44,554 bases of DNA. Source: CAZDKO01 sp964506075 [NCBI: uncultured bacterium]. GTDB lineage: Bacteria > CAZDME01 > JAYEMH01. The position numbers and the translations under genes were made by a program. Positions 7,331 to 17,320 of this stretch are shown here, piece by piece. The notes under the pieces are model-generated. The model was not told the DNA's origin, ran no database searches, and saw only the letters and a list, made by a program, of their open reading frames with translations. The stretch covers positions 1-44,554 of the forward strand of contig CAZDKO010000009.1 in assembly GCA_964506075.1 (NCBI GenBank), read 5' to 3'. Each line of letters opens with the position of its first letter. Within the stretch, counting starts at the first letter, position 1.

Positions 7331-9790
7331 TTACTCCTTTGATTTTGTTACATTAAACGTTAAGACGCCATTTTCTGTAGAAGAGTACCGACCATTTTCC
7401 GATTCATAGATTGTAAAAACTCCCTGTTTATGATCAATGTTGTATCTTGTTCCCGAAGGTAGCCCGCAAATCAGATGTCGACAATAATCTCCGGTGTTTG
7501 CTTCATATTGTATCTTTTGCTGGGCAGGTTTGGTTTTATTAAAAACCACAATCCATTCATGGTCTACATCTTTTAAATATATCGCATTCATAACACTATT
7601 ATTAACTAATAATTCACTGAACGGTGCCTCGTCAATATTAACTCCCGTAGGATAAAGAATATGAAGAAATTCATCATGTGCATTACTTTCAACCGGTTCA
7701 ACTTCAATGCGCCATGCACCGGGGTTTTCGTTTTGACGTTCCTTAGGAATGCTGGAATAAGAAAGCGGCACATTTTCCCCGTCAACCCAGAATTCGTATC
7801 CTTCACCGCCAATCCTGCGTACCAGGGATTTTTGCGGCAGGAGAGTCCGAACAAATAATTTCCCGTTATTTTCGATAATAGTACAGGAATCCGTCTCTTT
7901 TGATTCTACTATCCCGGCATCTAACGTACCCTCTACGATATTCAATGCCCCTTCAAGTTGAGGCTTTCCGCTTTTATCATAATAATCACCGCTATGGAGG
8001 AGCCACTTTTTCTTAAAATCCGGCTTAAGAGCGTTTACCCGGTCATATACCACGATAAAGGCAGGCCGCAGAAAGATAAATTCCCTTTGTACAAACTCTG
8101 CTTTAAGCGGTTGATTATTCCCCTGTCCGGAATATTTATTATTATAAGCGTTAGTAAGGTCTGTCTTTATATAGTCATGCATAGGAGAAAAATCATATGC
8201 TGTAATTTCTCCCATTTTAAAATTGTCCCATTCATTTTTGATATAATCTAGACTGACCGGATTATGAGTCGCGCCTTCCCCTCGTGCTGGCGGCGAATAA
8301 GAACGAAAAACCATTCTTTGCCCCCCGTCATTACGGTTTGGATTGCCACGCGGATGTTCGGGCCAGATTTCTTTCTCATTACGGATTAATACCACATTAT
8401 GAGCGATTGACCGCTTCCAGTAATCCCATACATGTTCACGACCTGCACGCCATGAATCATAAAATCCTGAATCTATCGCCAGGGGTGCGTATTTATAAAT
8501 AGTAAAAGAACCGTGGTCTAATTGAGAATGATACCCCCAATGCGTCCCGCTTTTAAAAGAAATAAACGTATCATCTTCATCAAATCCCGTGCGCATGATA
8601 ATCACATCACCGAACTTACGCGATAAAGAGAGTCCATTTAAGTCGGCCGCTTTTTGTTCAGGATCATACCATAAAAGATAATATATAAGAGGAGCTTTTC
8701 CTTTCCCCTGCCATATGTCGGTCTCTAATTTCCCGTTTACCCACCGGTAATGTTTGTTCAGAAATGCAGTGAAATAAGGATTTTTAAATGCCGCCTGAAG
8801 TAATGCCATATTATTGATGTCATGATATGATACACCCGGATAGGATACATCATAAATATTCTCATATTTATTATCGGGGCGTACACTGTAAAGGATATAA
8901 TACCCCGCATTTTCCAAAAGAGAAAACTTATCCTGCCAGAGATTAACTTTATTTTCGGTAGCCGTACGCCAGGCCTCAACATATTTAAGAGAGGCAAATA
9001 TTTGATGACGCCCGTAGGTTGGACCTTCCCAGTTACAGGCTCCGTCAGTCCCTCGTATCGCGTCCCATACGCTGTAACGAATCCCGTTACGTTCTTCACC
9101 GACTTCCATCACCCGCCGGGCTTTATCGAGATACCGAGGGGCTTCAGGATTCTCACCGTAGGTAGCCAGCCCCGCGGCAAGAATCGCGAATTCAGCAATC
9201 GAGGAATAATTATGAAAATCCGGTAGACCATGCAGGTTTTTTATATTATCTTCATAATATTTATTTATCAATTCGATAAAATACTTTTTTTCATCAACGC
9301 TTAAAGCATCATAACACCAGTCATACCCTATCGCCAACGCTTCAATGGCAAACCCGTAGCCGGTATCACCGCCGCCATAAATCTCGAGCCACTTCGGCAC
9401 GTTTTTCATTGCCGTAATCGCATATTCAGCCCATTGTTCTTCGCCAGTCATCTGGTAAAGATATCCGTATTTATAAATATATTCGCTGATATCTCTCATT
9501 CTCCCGGGAATACGTTGATGGTTTGTTCTTTTAATGAGAAGATCAAAACCCTCGGACAAGTAATAGTTAACCTTATGCTGCAAATCGCTTTTATTCTGAT
9601 TATTTATGAATATCCGGGGATGAGAAGTGATAATATGAGCATACCGTGACCTATCGATAAAAGCAGCCGTAGAATCTTTTTGTTCAGCCGACGCGCTGGC
9701 AGCAAGTAGAATCAAAAATACATACAAAAACATATGCCTCGTCATCCGAAACAAGAAAATCTTTTTTGTATCTATATATTTTTTCATCAA
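7331..9790 (-). CDS. Heparinase II/III-like polysaccharide lyase, exported
   Basis: 819 residues. A basic N-terminus and hydrophobic segment (about 14-35, ending ASA) form a signal peptide. The first half is helical and Tyr/Trp-rich (DFHNYSSIAEFAI near 190, GACNWEGPTYGRH near 250), as in the toroid domain of alginate and heparin lyases. The second half carries the heparinase II/III pattern GYHSQLDHGSFTIY...APLAIDSGFYDSW (about 420-450). Such enzymes cut uronic-acid polymers by beta-elimination. It overlaps the acyltransferase stop by 4 bp (ATGA), so the two are translationally coupled. In a synthesis operon it probably trims or clears the locus' own polymer in the periplasm; substrate not determinable. 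Confidence 0.83.
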   Translation of the reverse strand: MMKKYIDTKKIFLFRMTRHMFLYVFLILLAASASAEQKDSTAAFIDRSRYAHIITSHPRIFINNQNKSDLQHKVNYYLSEGFDLLIKRTNHQRIPGRMRDISEYIYKYGYLYQMTGEEQWAEYAITAMKNVPKWLEIYGGGDTGYGFAIEALAIGYDWCYDALSVDEKKYFIELINKYYEDNIKNLHGLPDFHNYSSIAEFAILAAGLATYGENPEAPRYLDKARRVMEVGEERNGIRYSVWDAIRGTDGACNWEGPTYGRHQIFASLKYVEAWRTATENKVNLWQDKFSLLENAGYYILYSVRPDNKYENIYDVSYPGVSYHDINNMALLQAAFKNPYFTAFLNKHYRWVNGKLETDIWQGKGKAPLIYYLLWYDPEQKAADLNGLSLSRKFGDVIIMRTGFDEDDTFISFKSGTHWGYHSQLDHGSFTIYKYAPLAIDSGFYDSWRAGREHVWDYWKRSIAHNVVLIRNEKEIWPEHPRGNPNRNDGGQRMVFRSYSPPARGEGATHNPVSLDYIKNEWDNFKMGEITAYDFSPMHDYIKTDLTNAYNNKYSGQGNNQPLKAEFVQREFIFLRPAFIVVYDRVNALKPDFKKKWLLHSGDYYDKSGKPQLEGALNIVEGTLDAGIVESKETDSCTIIENNGKLFVRTLLPQKSLVRRIGGEGYEFWVDGENVPLSYSSIPKERQNENPGAWRIEVEPVESNAHDEFLHILYPTGVNIDEAPFSELLVNNSVMNAIYLKDVDHEWIVVFNKTKPAQQKIQYEANTGDYCRHLICGLPSGTRYNIDHKQGVFTIYESENGRYSSTENGVLTFNVTKSKE

Positions 9791-10815
9791 CGAATCCCTA
9801 AAATTATTTTCATCGGTTTTATACGAGTTTCTACTAATCGAGATATAGCGACCGGCACGATAATCCCTCCCGCCAGCATTATCAAGAAAACAACCGCGTA
9901 AGGTAATACAGCAATCTGATATAATCCAATCCGCACAGAAATCTGGATAAACCAGTGCAATAAGAAGATCTGATATGAATACTTTCCTATTATATGCAGA
10001 GAAGGCATTTCGTATTTTTTAATGAAGCTTATTAGAGAAAAGGACATCAAGATGCCGACGAATGACATCAATAATTCCATAAGATAAAAAAATGAATCAA
10101 AATAGCCTTTCAAATTACAATAATTCATCACCAAAAGAAAACATAGGCACCACCCGAAAGCGCTTTTACCATAAAGGCACGGCATTTTATTAAGATAAAT
10201 CAGCATCCCTATCCAAAAATATATCAGGTATGACATGGCTCCAGAGATGTTGAATAAACAAATATCTCTGGGGTGATATAGATTCAATAAACACAAGAGG
10301 AATGTGACGCAGGTAAAAATAAAAAAATTTTTTTTCTTTATAATTATTCTCCGTAATCCCGGGGCAATAAGAAAAATAATAAATAAAGTAGGTAAAAACC
10401 AATAAAATATTATGGGATTTTGCCGAGGATAAATAAAACTATCCAGAAAAGAAGAAAGGCTAAAGACAGTCGGGCGAATTGCATATTTCGGCAACATCGC
10501 CTTAGGGAAAAATGCAATCAGAGTACCAAAAAAATACGGTATCAGTAATCTCTCTCCTTTCTTCTGCACGAACTTTTTATAATTAAATTTTTCCTGATTA
10601 CGAGTAGTATGGATGAACAAATATCCCGATATACTCATAAAGAGAGGCATATGGAAACTATAAATAAAACGATATAGGAACTTTAGAGGGAAAAATTCGA
10701 CAACCGAAAATCCTAAATCGGCAGGTAAAGCATGCCCCAGAACAACAAGGAAAATAGCAAATCCCGAAAGATATTTTATTTCTTTTAAATATGAATATTT
10801 TTTTTCTTCTTTCAT
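9787..10815 (-). CDS. Acyltransferase 3 family membrane protein
   Basis: 342 residues with about ten membrane segments. Typical family features near the N-terminus: FLVVLGHALP with the conserved His, then YSFHMPLFMSISGYLF and RLLIPYFFGT. Members transfer acetyl or other acyl groups to sugars of exported polysaccharides. It starts 3 nt after the GT2 stop and overlaps the lyase start. Probable role: O-acylation of the EPS repeat unit. Acyl group and target sugar unknown. Confidence 0.87.
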   Translation of the reverse strand: MKEEKKYSYLKEIKYLSGFAIFLVVLGHALPADLGFSVVEFFPLKFLYRFIYSFHMPLFMSISGYLFIHTTRNQEKFNYKKFVQKKGERLLIPYFFGTLIAFFPKAMLPKYAIRPTVFSLSSFLDSFIYPRQNPIIFYWFLPTLFIIFLIAPGLRRIIIKKKNFFIFTCVTFLLCLLNLYHPRDICLFNISGAMSYLIYFWIGMLIYLNKMPCLYGKSAFGWCLCFLLVMNYCNLKGYFDSFFYLMELLMSFVGILMSFSLISFIKKYEMPSLHIIGKYSYQIFLLHWFIQISVRIGLYQIAVLPYAVVFLIMLAGGIIVPVAISRLVETRIKPMKIILGIR

Positions 10816-10818
10816 GTT

Positions 10819-11961
10819 TTACCTACGCACCGGCTGCCATACGGCTGCATTCCGTTTTAAAAAATAGCGAATAATCCCCATACTTATACCGATATTTGTC
10901 GTACAAAAATAAAAAGGGATGTTGAACAACTTACACTTATATTTACGCCTATAAATTACAGCTCCCAATGCTGCCATAACGTAGAAAAAATTTTGTCCTA
11001 TAAAACTTACTCTATAAAAAGAATGCGAAAAAGCCAAAATGGCGTTAGAACCATAAAGCAGTATCAACGCAATCGGCACAAGTTGTCGCAATATTTTATG
11101 GGAAATCAAAATAAAAGATGTAAGACGATATCTTAACGGATTTAATAATGCCCTCATATAGATGATACCATTAATATTCTGGTTTGCAATTCTGGCCCGT
11201 TTCGCAAACTCTTCCTGTTCAGTTGCAACAACTTCTTCAACACAAATCGCTTTCGGTTCATATATCGAAAACATCATAGATTGCTGAGTTAACAAGGGGA
11301 TAACCAAATCATCAGCCAGATATTCCGGAAATTCTCCATAAAGATGTTTTCTCACGGCATAAATAGAACCAGACACCGCAGGGAGTTTACCGAGGCTGCT
11401 TTCTTTTTTACGTAACATCACTTCATACTTCCAATATAGACCTTCGCCTGAACCGAGCATAGTTGAGTTAGGATTACTATACTGCAACATTCCTCCTACA
11501 CATCCTACTCTTGAATCAGCAAAATTTCTGACCAACATTCTTATTGCATCTTTTTCATATATCCCCGTGGCATCGGAAAAGACAAGAATATCTCCTCGCG
11601 CCGCTTTTACCGCTTCTCTATGCCCTTTGACTTTACCCCCCCTTTCTTCTAAACGCAGCAAGCGTACCCCTCGATTAGTATACTCTCCTACAATGGCATC
11701 GGTATTATCCGAAGAGCAATCGGAGACTACGATGATTTCAAGTTTATCTTTAGGATAATCTAGATTCAAAGAGTTTTCTATTTTATTTCTTATTACTTTT
11801 TCCTCATTATAAGCGGCAATAATCAGAGTCACCCCAGAACTTATTTCTTCTTTTTTTATGTTTTTCCCGTTAATTCGCGCAAGTAAAATCAAAAACAGGG
11901 GGTATCCAAAATATGCATAAGTAATCAACAAGAGTGCCGACCAAAAAATAAACATACTCAT
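10819..11961 (-). CDS. Membrane glycosyltransferase, family 2
   Basis: 380 residues. An N-terminal membrane segment (1-20), then a GT2 GT-A domain: TLIIAAYNEEKVI (about 45), VVSDCSSDNTD (about 78), VFSDATGIYEKDAI (about 125), DDLVIPLL (about 215). Two or three membrane segments follow (about 280-360). This is the layout of processive or membrane-anchored transferases such as the poly-GlcNAc synthase group, but the Q-x-x-RW motif of processive synthases is not clear (QNINGI at the expected place), so a single-addition enzyme is as likely. AAGGAAA precedes the ATG. A 160-bp gap separates it from the wzy gene upstream; I see no solid promoter there. Confidence 0.86.
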   Translation of the reverse strand: MSMFIFWSALLLITYAYFGYPLFLILLARINGKNIKKEEISSGVTLIIAAYNEEKVIRNKIENSLNLDYPKDKLEIIVVSDCSSDNTDAIVGEYTNRGVRLLRLEERGGKVKGHREAVKAARGDILVFSDATGIYEKDAIRMLVRNFADSRVGCVGGMLQYSNPNSTMLGSGEGLYWKYEVMLRKKESSLGKLPAVSGSIYAVRKHLYGEFPEYLADDLVIPLLTQQSMMFSIYEPKAICVEEVVATEQEEFAKRARIANQNINGIIYMRALLNPLRYRLTSFILISHKILRQLVPIALILLYGSNAILAFSHSFYRVSFIGQNFFYVMAALGAVIYRRKYKCKLFNIPFYFCTTNIGISMGIIRYFLKRNAAVWQPVRR

Positions 11962-12122
11962 AAAGTTTCCTTAAATACGGTGTCGAATGACCGTCAAGTT
12001 ATAATAGGTAAAGATACTGATTTTCTCCTGTCGTATCATCAGGATTAAGTTGAACCTCATCGTTATAAATTGATAATGTCACTTATAAGGGTAAAGAAAT
12101 TTCCTTAAGATTACTTCTATTT

Positions 12123-13445
12123 TCATGACTTTTTCTTATTATACCAGGATTTATTATTATGCAATAATTCCTCTTCATAATCATTTATTTTCTTGAGTGC
12201 TGCCGAAACCGGTAGTATCATCCATATACTTTTATTCAGCAGTATTCCGCTCATAAAACCGCATAGTAAAAACACAATTACTGAAGTTTGAATACAAACT
12301 ATTACAGTTACGATAAACATATCTTTTCTACGAGTTGCAGATAGTTTTGCAGCCCTTAAGTCGCGAAACACTGATAAAATAAACATAAGATAAAAAAATA
12401 AACCTACCAGACCTAACTGAGAACCCACCTGTACGTATAAATTATGCGCCACCAATGCGTGTTCACTCACTACTTTTACATCTTCGGATGTTGAAGCCAT
12501 ATTTAAATAAGCACCTTGGAACTTTCCCAATCCTATCCCAAACACAGGATTTTCCATCATCATCCTTATTCCAGCCTTACCAGTTTCCGCTCGACCGGCA
12601 TCAAGTTCTTCAGCAGATTCGGCCCGGGTAACAGTTCTTAATCGCCCCCACATTGTATATTTGGCATGAGAAGGAAAAAGATCTATCGCAATTAGAAGAC
12701 AGATAACTGTTATAACCCCGGCAACAATTTTTTTCCCTCCTTTAAAAAATAAAGCGACAAACAAAAAAATCGCGGCAATAAAACCAATAAAACCTGAGCG
12801 AGAATATGAAATAACAACACCCGCAGTAAGAATAGCCAGAAAACCTAAAATGAGTATACGAACTTGCAGTTTATATCTGTCATAAAGCATCAATCCCATT
12901 GCAAAAGGGGTTAAAAGCGCTAAAGAAATCCCGAAGGCATTGGGATTATCAAAGAAACTGACAGTACGCCTCACTCCCCGGTCATAAATCCCTAAATTAA
13001 ATTTAAATTGATAAATACCGTAAATAGCAGTAAGCACACCAAGAATTAAAAAAACCCAAGTAATAATTTTCAATTGTCTCTTAGATTTAATTATATAGAT
13101 AAACAGAAAATAAGGTAAAAAGGACCTGGTCAGAATAATTTTAAACATGGCTAAACTTGTTTTCCCATGGACAAGAGAAGATATTCCTATCCAAATCACA
13201 AAAAAAATCATGAATTTTATCTGACTGGACTTAGGGTTAATAAAATCTTTAGCGGAAAATACGTGCAGGATATAAGCCAAGAGGACAGTAATACCTATAA
13301 TCATAGTGGGATTATACTGCACAAACTGTGGAAAAAATTGTAACGGTTCTATGTAAGAACCGGCAACAAAAATCGGCAGCACAAAGAAGGGATTTATCAG
13401 TGTCATGATAAAAATGAACATCCCCGCAATAATGATTATAAACAT
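12123..13445 (-). CDS. O-antigen ligase / Wzy-type polymerase family protein
   Basis: 440 residues, about 12 membrane segments. The Wzy_C signatures are present: FFDNPNAFGISLALLTPFA, VISYSRSGFIGF and, in the large periplasmic loop, FGIGLGKFQGAY...HNLYVQVGSQLGLVG. Members polymerise lipid-linked repeat units or ligate glycans in the periplasm. With a flippase, chain-length regulator and export protein in the locus, a polymerase role is the simpler reading; exosortase-linked EPS loci commonly carry such a gene. It sits 10 nt after the GT4 gene. Confidence 0.87.
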   Translation of the reverse strand: MFIIIIAGMFIFIMTLINPFFVLPIFVAGSYIEPLQFFPQFVQYNPTMIIGITVLLAYILHVFSAKDFINPKSSQIKFMIFFVIWIGISSLVHGKTSLAMFKIILTRSFLPYFLFIYIIKSKRQLKIITWVFLILGVLTAIYGIYQFKFNLGIYDRGVRRTVSFFDNPNAFGISLALLTPFAMGLMLYDRYKLQVRILILGFLAILTAGVVISYSRSGFIGFIAAIFLFVALFFKGGKKIVAGVITVICLLIAIDLFPSHAKYTMWGRLRTVTRAESAEELDAGRAETGKAGIRMMMENPVFGIGLGKFQGAYLNMASTSEDVKVVSEHALVAHNLYVQVGSQLGLVGLFFYLMFILSVFRDLRAAKLSATRRKDMFIVTVIVCIQTSVIVFLLCGFMSGILLNKSIWMILPVSAALKKINDYEEELLHNNKSWYNKKKS

Positions 13446-13455
13446 CCTGGTCTCT

Positions 13456-14619
13456 CTAATTAAGCAGATCTTGGTACACTGCTTCTATTTTTTGGGAATT
13501 CTCATTCCAATTTAACTTTTTGTTCTTAATATAGCTCTGTTCAGATAAACTCATCTGATTAAAAAGCTCTTTTTCGTTCGCATAACGAATAAAATATTCT
13601 TTCATCTGAACAATATCTTCTGGGTCAATCAGAAATCCCGTTTTCCCGTCTTCTATTATTTCCGGAATTCCTCCCACCCGGGACGCGATCACCGGCAAAC
13701 CGCAAGCCATTGCTTCATAAAGTACGTTTGGCATACCTTCGTTGAAACTCGGTAGAAAAAGCATATCGGCAGCGTTCATCCAGAGAGGAATCTCCTGAGG
13801 GTTTAATCGGCCGGTCAATTTAAAACAAGATGTTAATTTCTCTTTTTCGATTCTTTTAGCAATACTATGCTTTAAATCTCCGTCTCCGACCATCACGAAA
13901 AGATATCTCTGACGTTCTTCTTTAGAAATCAATAATGCCGCCTCAACCATTGCTCCGGGATTTTTTATTGCGACAAGATTACCTACATACAATACGATTA
14001 TCCTATCCTGAGGAAGATTTAGTTGTTCCCGCAATTTCTGTTTATCCATAGGGAAAAATATTCCGATATCTACGCCTTTGGGCATTACCTGGACATTATC
14101 CTCTCCTCCTAAAGCTATTATTTTCTCTGCTAACTCTTTGCTTACTGCAATTATTTTGTGCGCGCGTTTAATTACATATCTGATCAAACCGCGCAATATA
14201 AAATTACGGGACAACACATTAATATCCGAACCCCGGGCGGAAATCACTACCGGTTTCTTAAACTTCTTGCCCAAAAGTACCGCAGCAAACCCTTCTGGAT
14301 AGACCCGGTGAGCATGGATAATATCAAAATCAAACTGCTTCTTGATATGAGCCACAGTCTGACAGCTAAACAGAAAAAACCAAAAGCCTTTGATAGAATT
14401 GAAGATTGCTCCCGGCAAGGGAAAATATTTTGGATAGAAAATTTCTATCCGATTATTTTTTTTGTTCATGGTCCTCCCCGGCCATCCCGGACGCGGCGAT
14501 ACAACACAAACGTCACAATAACCGGATAACGACTCGACTTCCCGTTGAATAAATATCCCAAAGCCGGGATTTGCCATGTCAGGATACATAAGCGTTAATA
14601 TTAATACTTTACTCTTCAT
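13456..14619 (-). CDS. Glycosyltransferase family 4
   Basis: 387 residues with a GT-B fold. The N-terminal domain has DIIHAHRVYPEGFAAV and GSDINVL; the donor-binding C-terminal domain has VGNLVAIKNP, VGDGDLKHSI and the family EX7E region NEGMPNVLYEAMACGLPVIA followed by GGIPEII. Cytoplasmic or membrane-associated enzyme adding a sugar to the lipid-linked repeat. Its ATG overlaps the flippase stop by 4 bp. Donor and acceptor unknown. Confidence 0.9.
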   Translation of the reverse strand: MKSKVLILTLMYPDMANPGFGIFIQREVESLSGYCDVCVVSPRPGWPGRTMNKKNNRIEIFYPKYFPLPGAIFNSIKGFWFFLFSCQTVAHIKKQFDFDIIHAHRVYPEGFAAVLLGKKFKKPVVISARGSDINVLSRNFILRGLIRYVIKRAHKIIAVSKELAEKIIALGGEDNVQVMPKGVDIGIFFPMDKQKLREQLNLPQDRIIVLYVGNLVAIKNPGAMVEAALLISKEERQRYLFVMVGDGDLKHSIAKRIEKEKLTSCFKLTGRLNPQEIPLWMNAADMLFLPSFNEGMPNVLYEAMACGLPVIASRVGGIPEIIEDGKTGFLIDPEDIVQMKEYFIRYANEKELFNQMSLSEQSYIKNKKLNWNENSQKIEAVYQDLLN

Positions 14620-16160
14620 ATTTCAGTTTCAACTAATTTTCTATCTTTTTTCGGAGACACTCGTTTGCGTATCTTCTCTTGCCAAAGAGAAACGGCAAAT
14701 TTTTTCATCTCGGCTACAATCCCGGTCTTTTTATTGATATAGAAGATAAGGGGAATATTCAGCGCAAAAAATAGCACCAACTGGATAAAAAAAGTAATAC
14801 TATCCCCGACGATTCCCGGATATATTTTAACGGAGAGCATACTTACAAAGAAAAGGCACCCGAGCATATATACAAAAGGAGCGTAATTCTGTATATAAAA
14901 TTTCATACGAGACCGGAATCCCACTTTATAATGATGCAGGAAATTATTGCTCAAAAGAGTGGAAAAAACGAATGAACTTGCCACGGTACCCAAAGTCACC
15001 CCCAATAATCCCATATTCAGCTTTACGGCAATATAAACAAGTAACACGTTGAGGGTAATTGCTGCGACACGGAACGGATAGATATGATAGATTTTTTTGG
15101 TGGCGATCAGAAAATTGAGGATACCGGCCTGAAGAATGCCGAAGAAAAAAGAGACGATTACGATTTGCGTAATAAAAGTTACGGTTGAATATTGAGGTAG
15201 AAAATATTTAATCGCAAACGGAATAACAAGAGCGATTGTTCCGAGAAAAAGTGGAGATAAATAAGCGGAAACGACCATCGGCTTAAGGATGTAATTTTTA
15301 ATACTCTTAATATCGTTATTACTTTTTCCCAATTGTTCGGCTAAATTAGGAAATATAGTCATAAAAATTGACATATAGAGGACTTCCATGAACTGTTTAA
15401 TCATCGTTGCCAGCCCGTAATAACCCAGTGTCGTCGTGTCAAAAAATTTAATAATCATGAACTTATCCACACTGGACATAAGATTATTAGAAACACCGTT
15501 TCCTAATATCGGGACGCCTATTTTTATCAAACGAATCGTCTCTTTGATATTTACAACAAACCGGGGCCGGAATCTGGCTACACGCATTGTATATTGATTG
15601 ACGATAGAGAACGAAAATAACATCGCAATAAGAACTCCCCAGAGCTTGAAAAAATATCCCAATACACATACTCCGACTAAATTCGTCAGAGTATAAACAA
15701 TTTTCACTTTACTCCGTAACGCGAACTGTTTTTGCGCCAGCAGATAGTGCTCAAGATAATACTGCAGGTGCTGTTCGATTGCGATAACCGCAATCAAAGA
15801 TACTCCCCACATCGATATACTTCCACTTTTTCGAAAGAAAAAAGCAATAATAACTATTAAAAGACTTCCGATGAAAGCAAGGAACATATTAGAAGTGAAT
15901 GTGACATTTTTGATTTCTTCTATTTTCTCAAACTCACCTTTTCCTTTATAGAACGGGATATCCCGTAACATTGCCCAAAGGATCCCCAGTCCCGCATGCA
16001 TGGAATACATTAAGATAAGACGGTAAATTTGCAACACACCATACAGGGCCGGGCCAAGTATCCGCGCCGTAATAACCGCTTGCAGTATAGAAAAAACTGT
16101 AGCAATCATCATGCTACCTGTATAGACCGAACTATCTTTCATTAAATTTTGATATTTCAT
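14616..16160 (-). CDS. Polysaccharide flippase (Wzx-like, MOP superfamily)
   Basis: 514 residues, about 14 membrane segments, with the N-terminal pattern of oligosaccharide flippases (ITARILGPALYGVLQ) and a central GVPILGNGVSNNLMSSVDKFMI typical of the family. It moves undecaprenyl-linked repeat units across the inner membrane for polymerisation. The C-terminal tail is basic and charged. Operon partner of the GT4 and Wzy-type genes downstream. Confidence 0.88.
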   Translation of the reverse strand: MKYQNLMKDSSVYTGSMMIATVFSILQAVITARILGPALYGVLQIYRLILMYSMHAGLGILWAMLRDIPFYKGKGEFEKIEEIKNVTFTSNMFLAFIGSLLIVIIAFFFRKSGSISMWGVSLIAVIAIEQHLQYYLEHYLLAQKQFALRSKVKIVYTLTNLVGVCVLGYFFKLWGVLIAMLFSFSIVNQYTMRVARFRPRFVVNIKETIRLIKIGVPILGNGVSNNLMSSVDKFMIIKFFDTTTLGYYGLATMIKQFMEVLYMSIFMTIFPNLAEQLGKSNNDIKSIKNYILKPMVVSAYLSPLFLGTIALVIPFAIKYFLPQYSTVTFITQIVIVSFFFGILQAGILNFLIATKKIYHIYPFRVAAITLNVLLVYIAVKLNMGLLGVTLGTVASSFVFSTLLSNNFLHHYKVGFRSRMKFYIQNYAPFVYMLGCLFFVSMLSVKIYPGIVGDSITFFIQLVLFFALNIPLIFYINKKTGIVAEMKKFAVSLWQEKIRKRVSPKKDRKLVETEI

Positions 16161-16214
16161 AACTTTAATAAGGTTACCCCGTGAGCTTCGTAACGGGATA
16201 GGTTCGACAACATA

Positions 16215-17300
16215 TTACACGCAATCCTTTAAAATACTTACAATGCGTTCGGCAGCTTTTCCATCCCAAAGCGCTACCGACGGAAATATTACCGAAGCAC
16301 TATCAAGTATTCTCATAGCTGAATCAATAATTTTTTGTTTATCAGAGCCAACGATTAAGTTGGTGCCAGCATCAATAGTGATTGGCCTCTCGGTATTGTT
16401 ACGCAGGGTAAGACAAGGAATACCTAAAATAGTAGTTTCTTCCTGCATTCCACCGGAATCGGTCAGTACCAGGCGAGCCTCGGACATTAGTTTTAAAAAA
16501 TCCAAATATCCTAGCGGTTTAATAAGTACTAATCGTCTTTCGTCTTTTGTCCTTTGTGTATACAGAGACAGAGCCTTTTCTGTCCGTGGATGGACGGGAA
16601 AAATGACTTTTATGTGCCGGGATATCTCCTCTATTGCTTCCATTATTCCTTTCAATACTGCGGGATTATCAACGTTGGAAGGACGATGTAAAGTTAATAC
16701 GGCATAATCTTTAGGTTTTACCTCGAGCATTTCTAACACCTTAGAATTTATGGCTTCTTGTCTATGTTTAAGAAGGGTGTCAATCATAACGTTCCCTACA
16801 AAATATATTTTTTCCTCTGAGATTCCTTCCTTCAGGAGGTTTTCTTTCGCACTGGGTTCGGTCGTAAATAAATAATCGGAGATTGCGTCAGTTAAAACTC
16901 GGTTGATTTCTTCCGGCATACTTCGGTCAAAACTACGCAGGCCCGCTTCCACGTGAGCTACCTTTATGTCTAATTTCGAAGCGACCAGGGCACAGGCAAT
17001 TGTTGAATTTACGTCTCCGACAACTAACACTAAATCCGGCCTTTCCTTTAAAAGAACCGGTTCGAACCGCTTCATAATCTCGGCGGTCTGAACGGCGTGA
17101 GATAAAGAACCGACCTCTAAATTTATGTCCGGTTCAGGAATCCCTAAATCTTCAAAAAAGAGCTTTGACATCTTTTCGTCATAATGCTGACCGGTATGGA
17201 CAAGTAGAGTTTCAATTTCCGGTTGCTTTTTGTATTCGTGTATCAACGGCGCTATCTTCATGAAATTGGGCCTTGCCCCTACCACATTAATTATTTTCAT
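16215..17300 (-). CDS. wecB: UDP-N-acetylglucosamine 2-epimerase (non-hydrolysing)
   Basis: 361 residues, the usual family length. Begins GARPNFMKIAPLI; also shows VHTGQHYD, VGDVNSTIA, HVEAGLRSFDRSMPEEINR, TLHRPSNVDN and DSGGMQEE...LRNNTERP, all core motifs. It converts UDP-GlcNAc to UDP-ManNAc in the cytoplasm. With the nucleotide-sugar dehydrogenase at 20464-21786 it could supply UDP-N-acetylmannosaminuronic acid. GAAAGGAAAT precedes the ATG. The inverted-repeat cassette with the broken GxxExxY gene sits directly upstream. Confidence 0.95.
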   Translation of the reverse strand: MKIINVVGARPNFMKIAPLIHEYKKQPEIETLLVHTGQHYDEKMSKLFFEDLGIPEPDINLEVGSLSHAVQTAEIMKRFEPVLLKERPDLVLVVGDVNSTIACALVASKLDIKVAHVEAGLRSFDRSMPEEINRVLTDAISDYLFTTEPSAKENLLKEGISEEKIYFVGNVMIDTLLKHRQEAINSKVLEMLEVKPKDYAVLTLHRPSNVDNPAVLKGIMEAIEEISRHIKVIFPVHPRTEKALSLYTQRTKDERRLVLIKPLGYLDFLKLMSEARLVLTDSGGMQEETTILGIPCLTLRNNTERPITIDAGTNLIVGSDKQKIIDSAMRILDSASVIFPSVALWDGKAAERIVSILKDCV

Positions 17301-17320
17301 TTTTATTTCCTTTCACCCTA

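Noticed and set aside
11962-12122. Internal promoter before the GT2 gene
   Set aside because: TTGACG is present but no -10 box at acceptable spacing.
16165-16205. Hairpin TATCCCGT / ACGGGGTA between wecB and the flippase gene as a terminator
   Set aside because: No T stretch follows, and a terminator here would split a tight operon; left as an unremarkable stem-loop.
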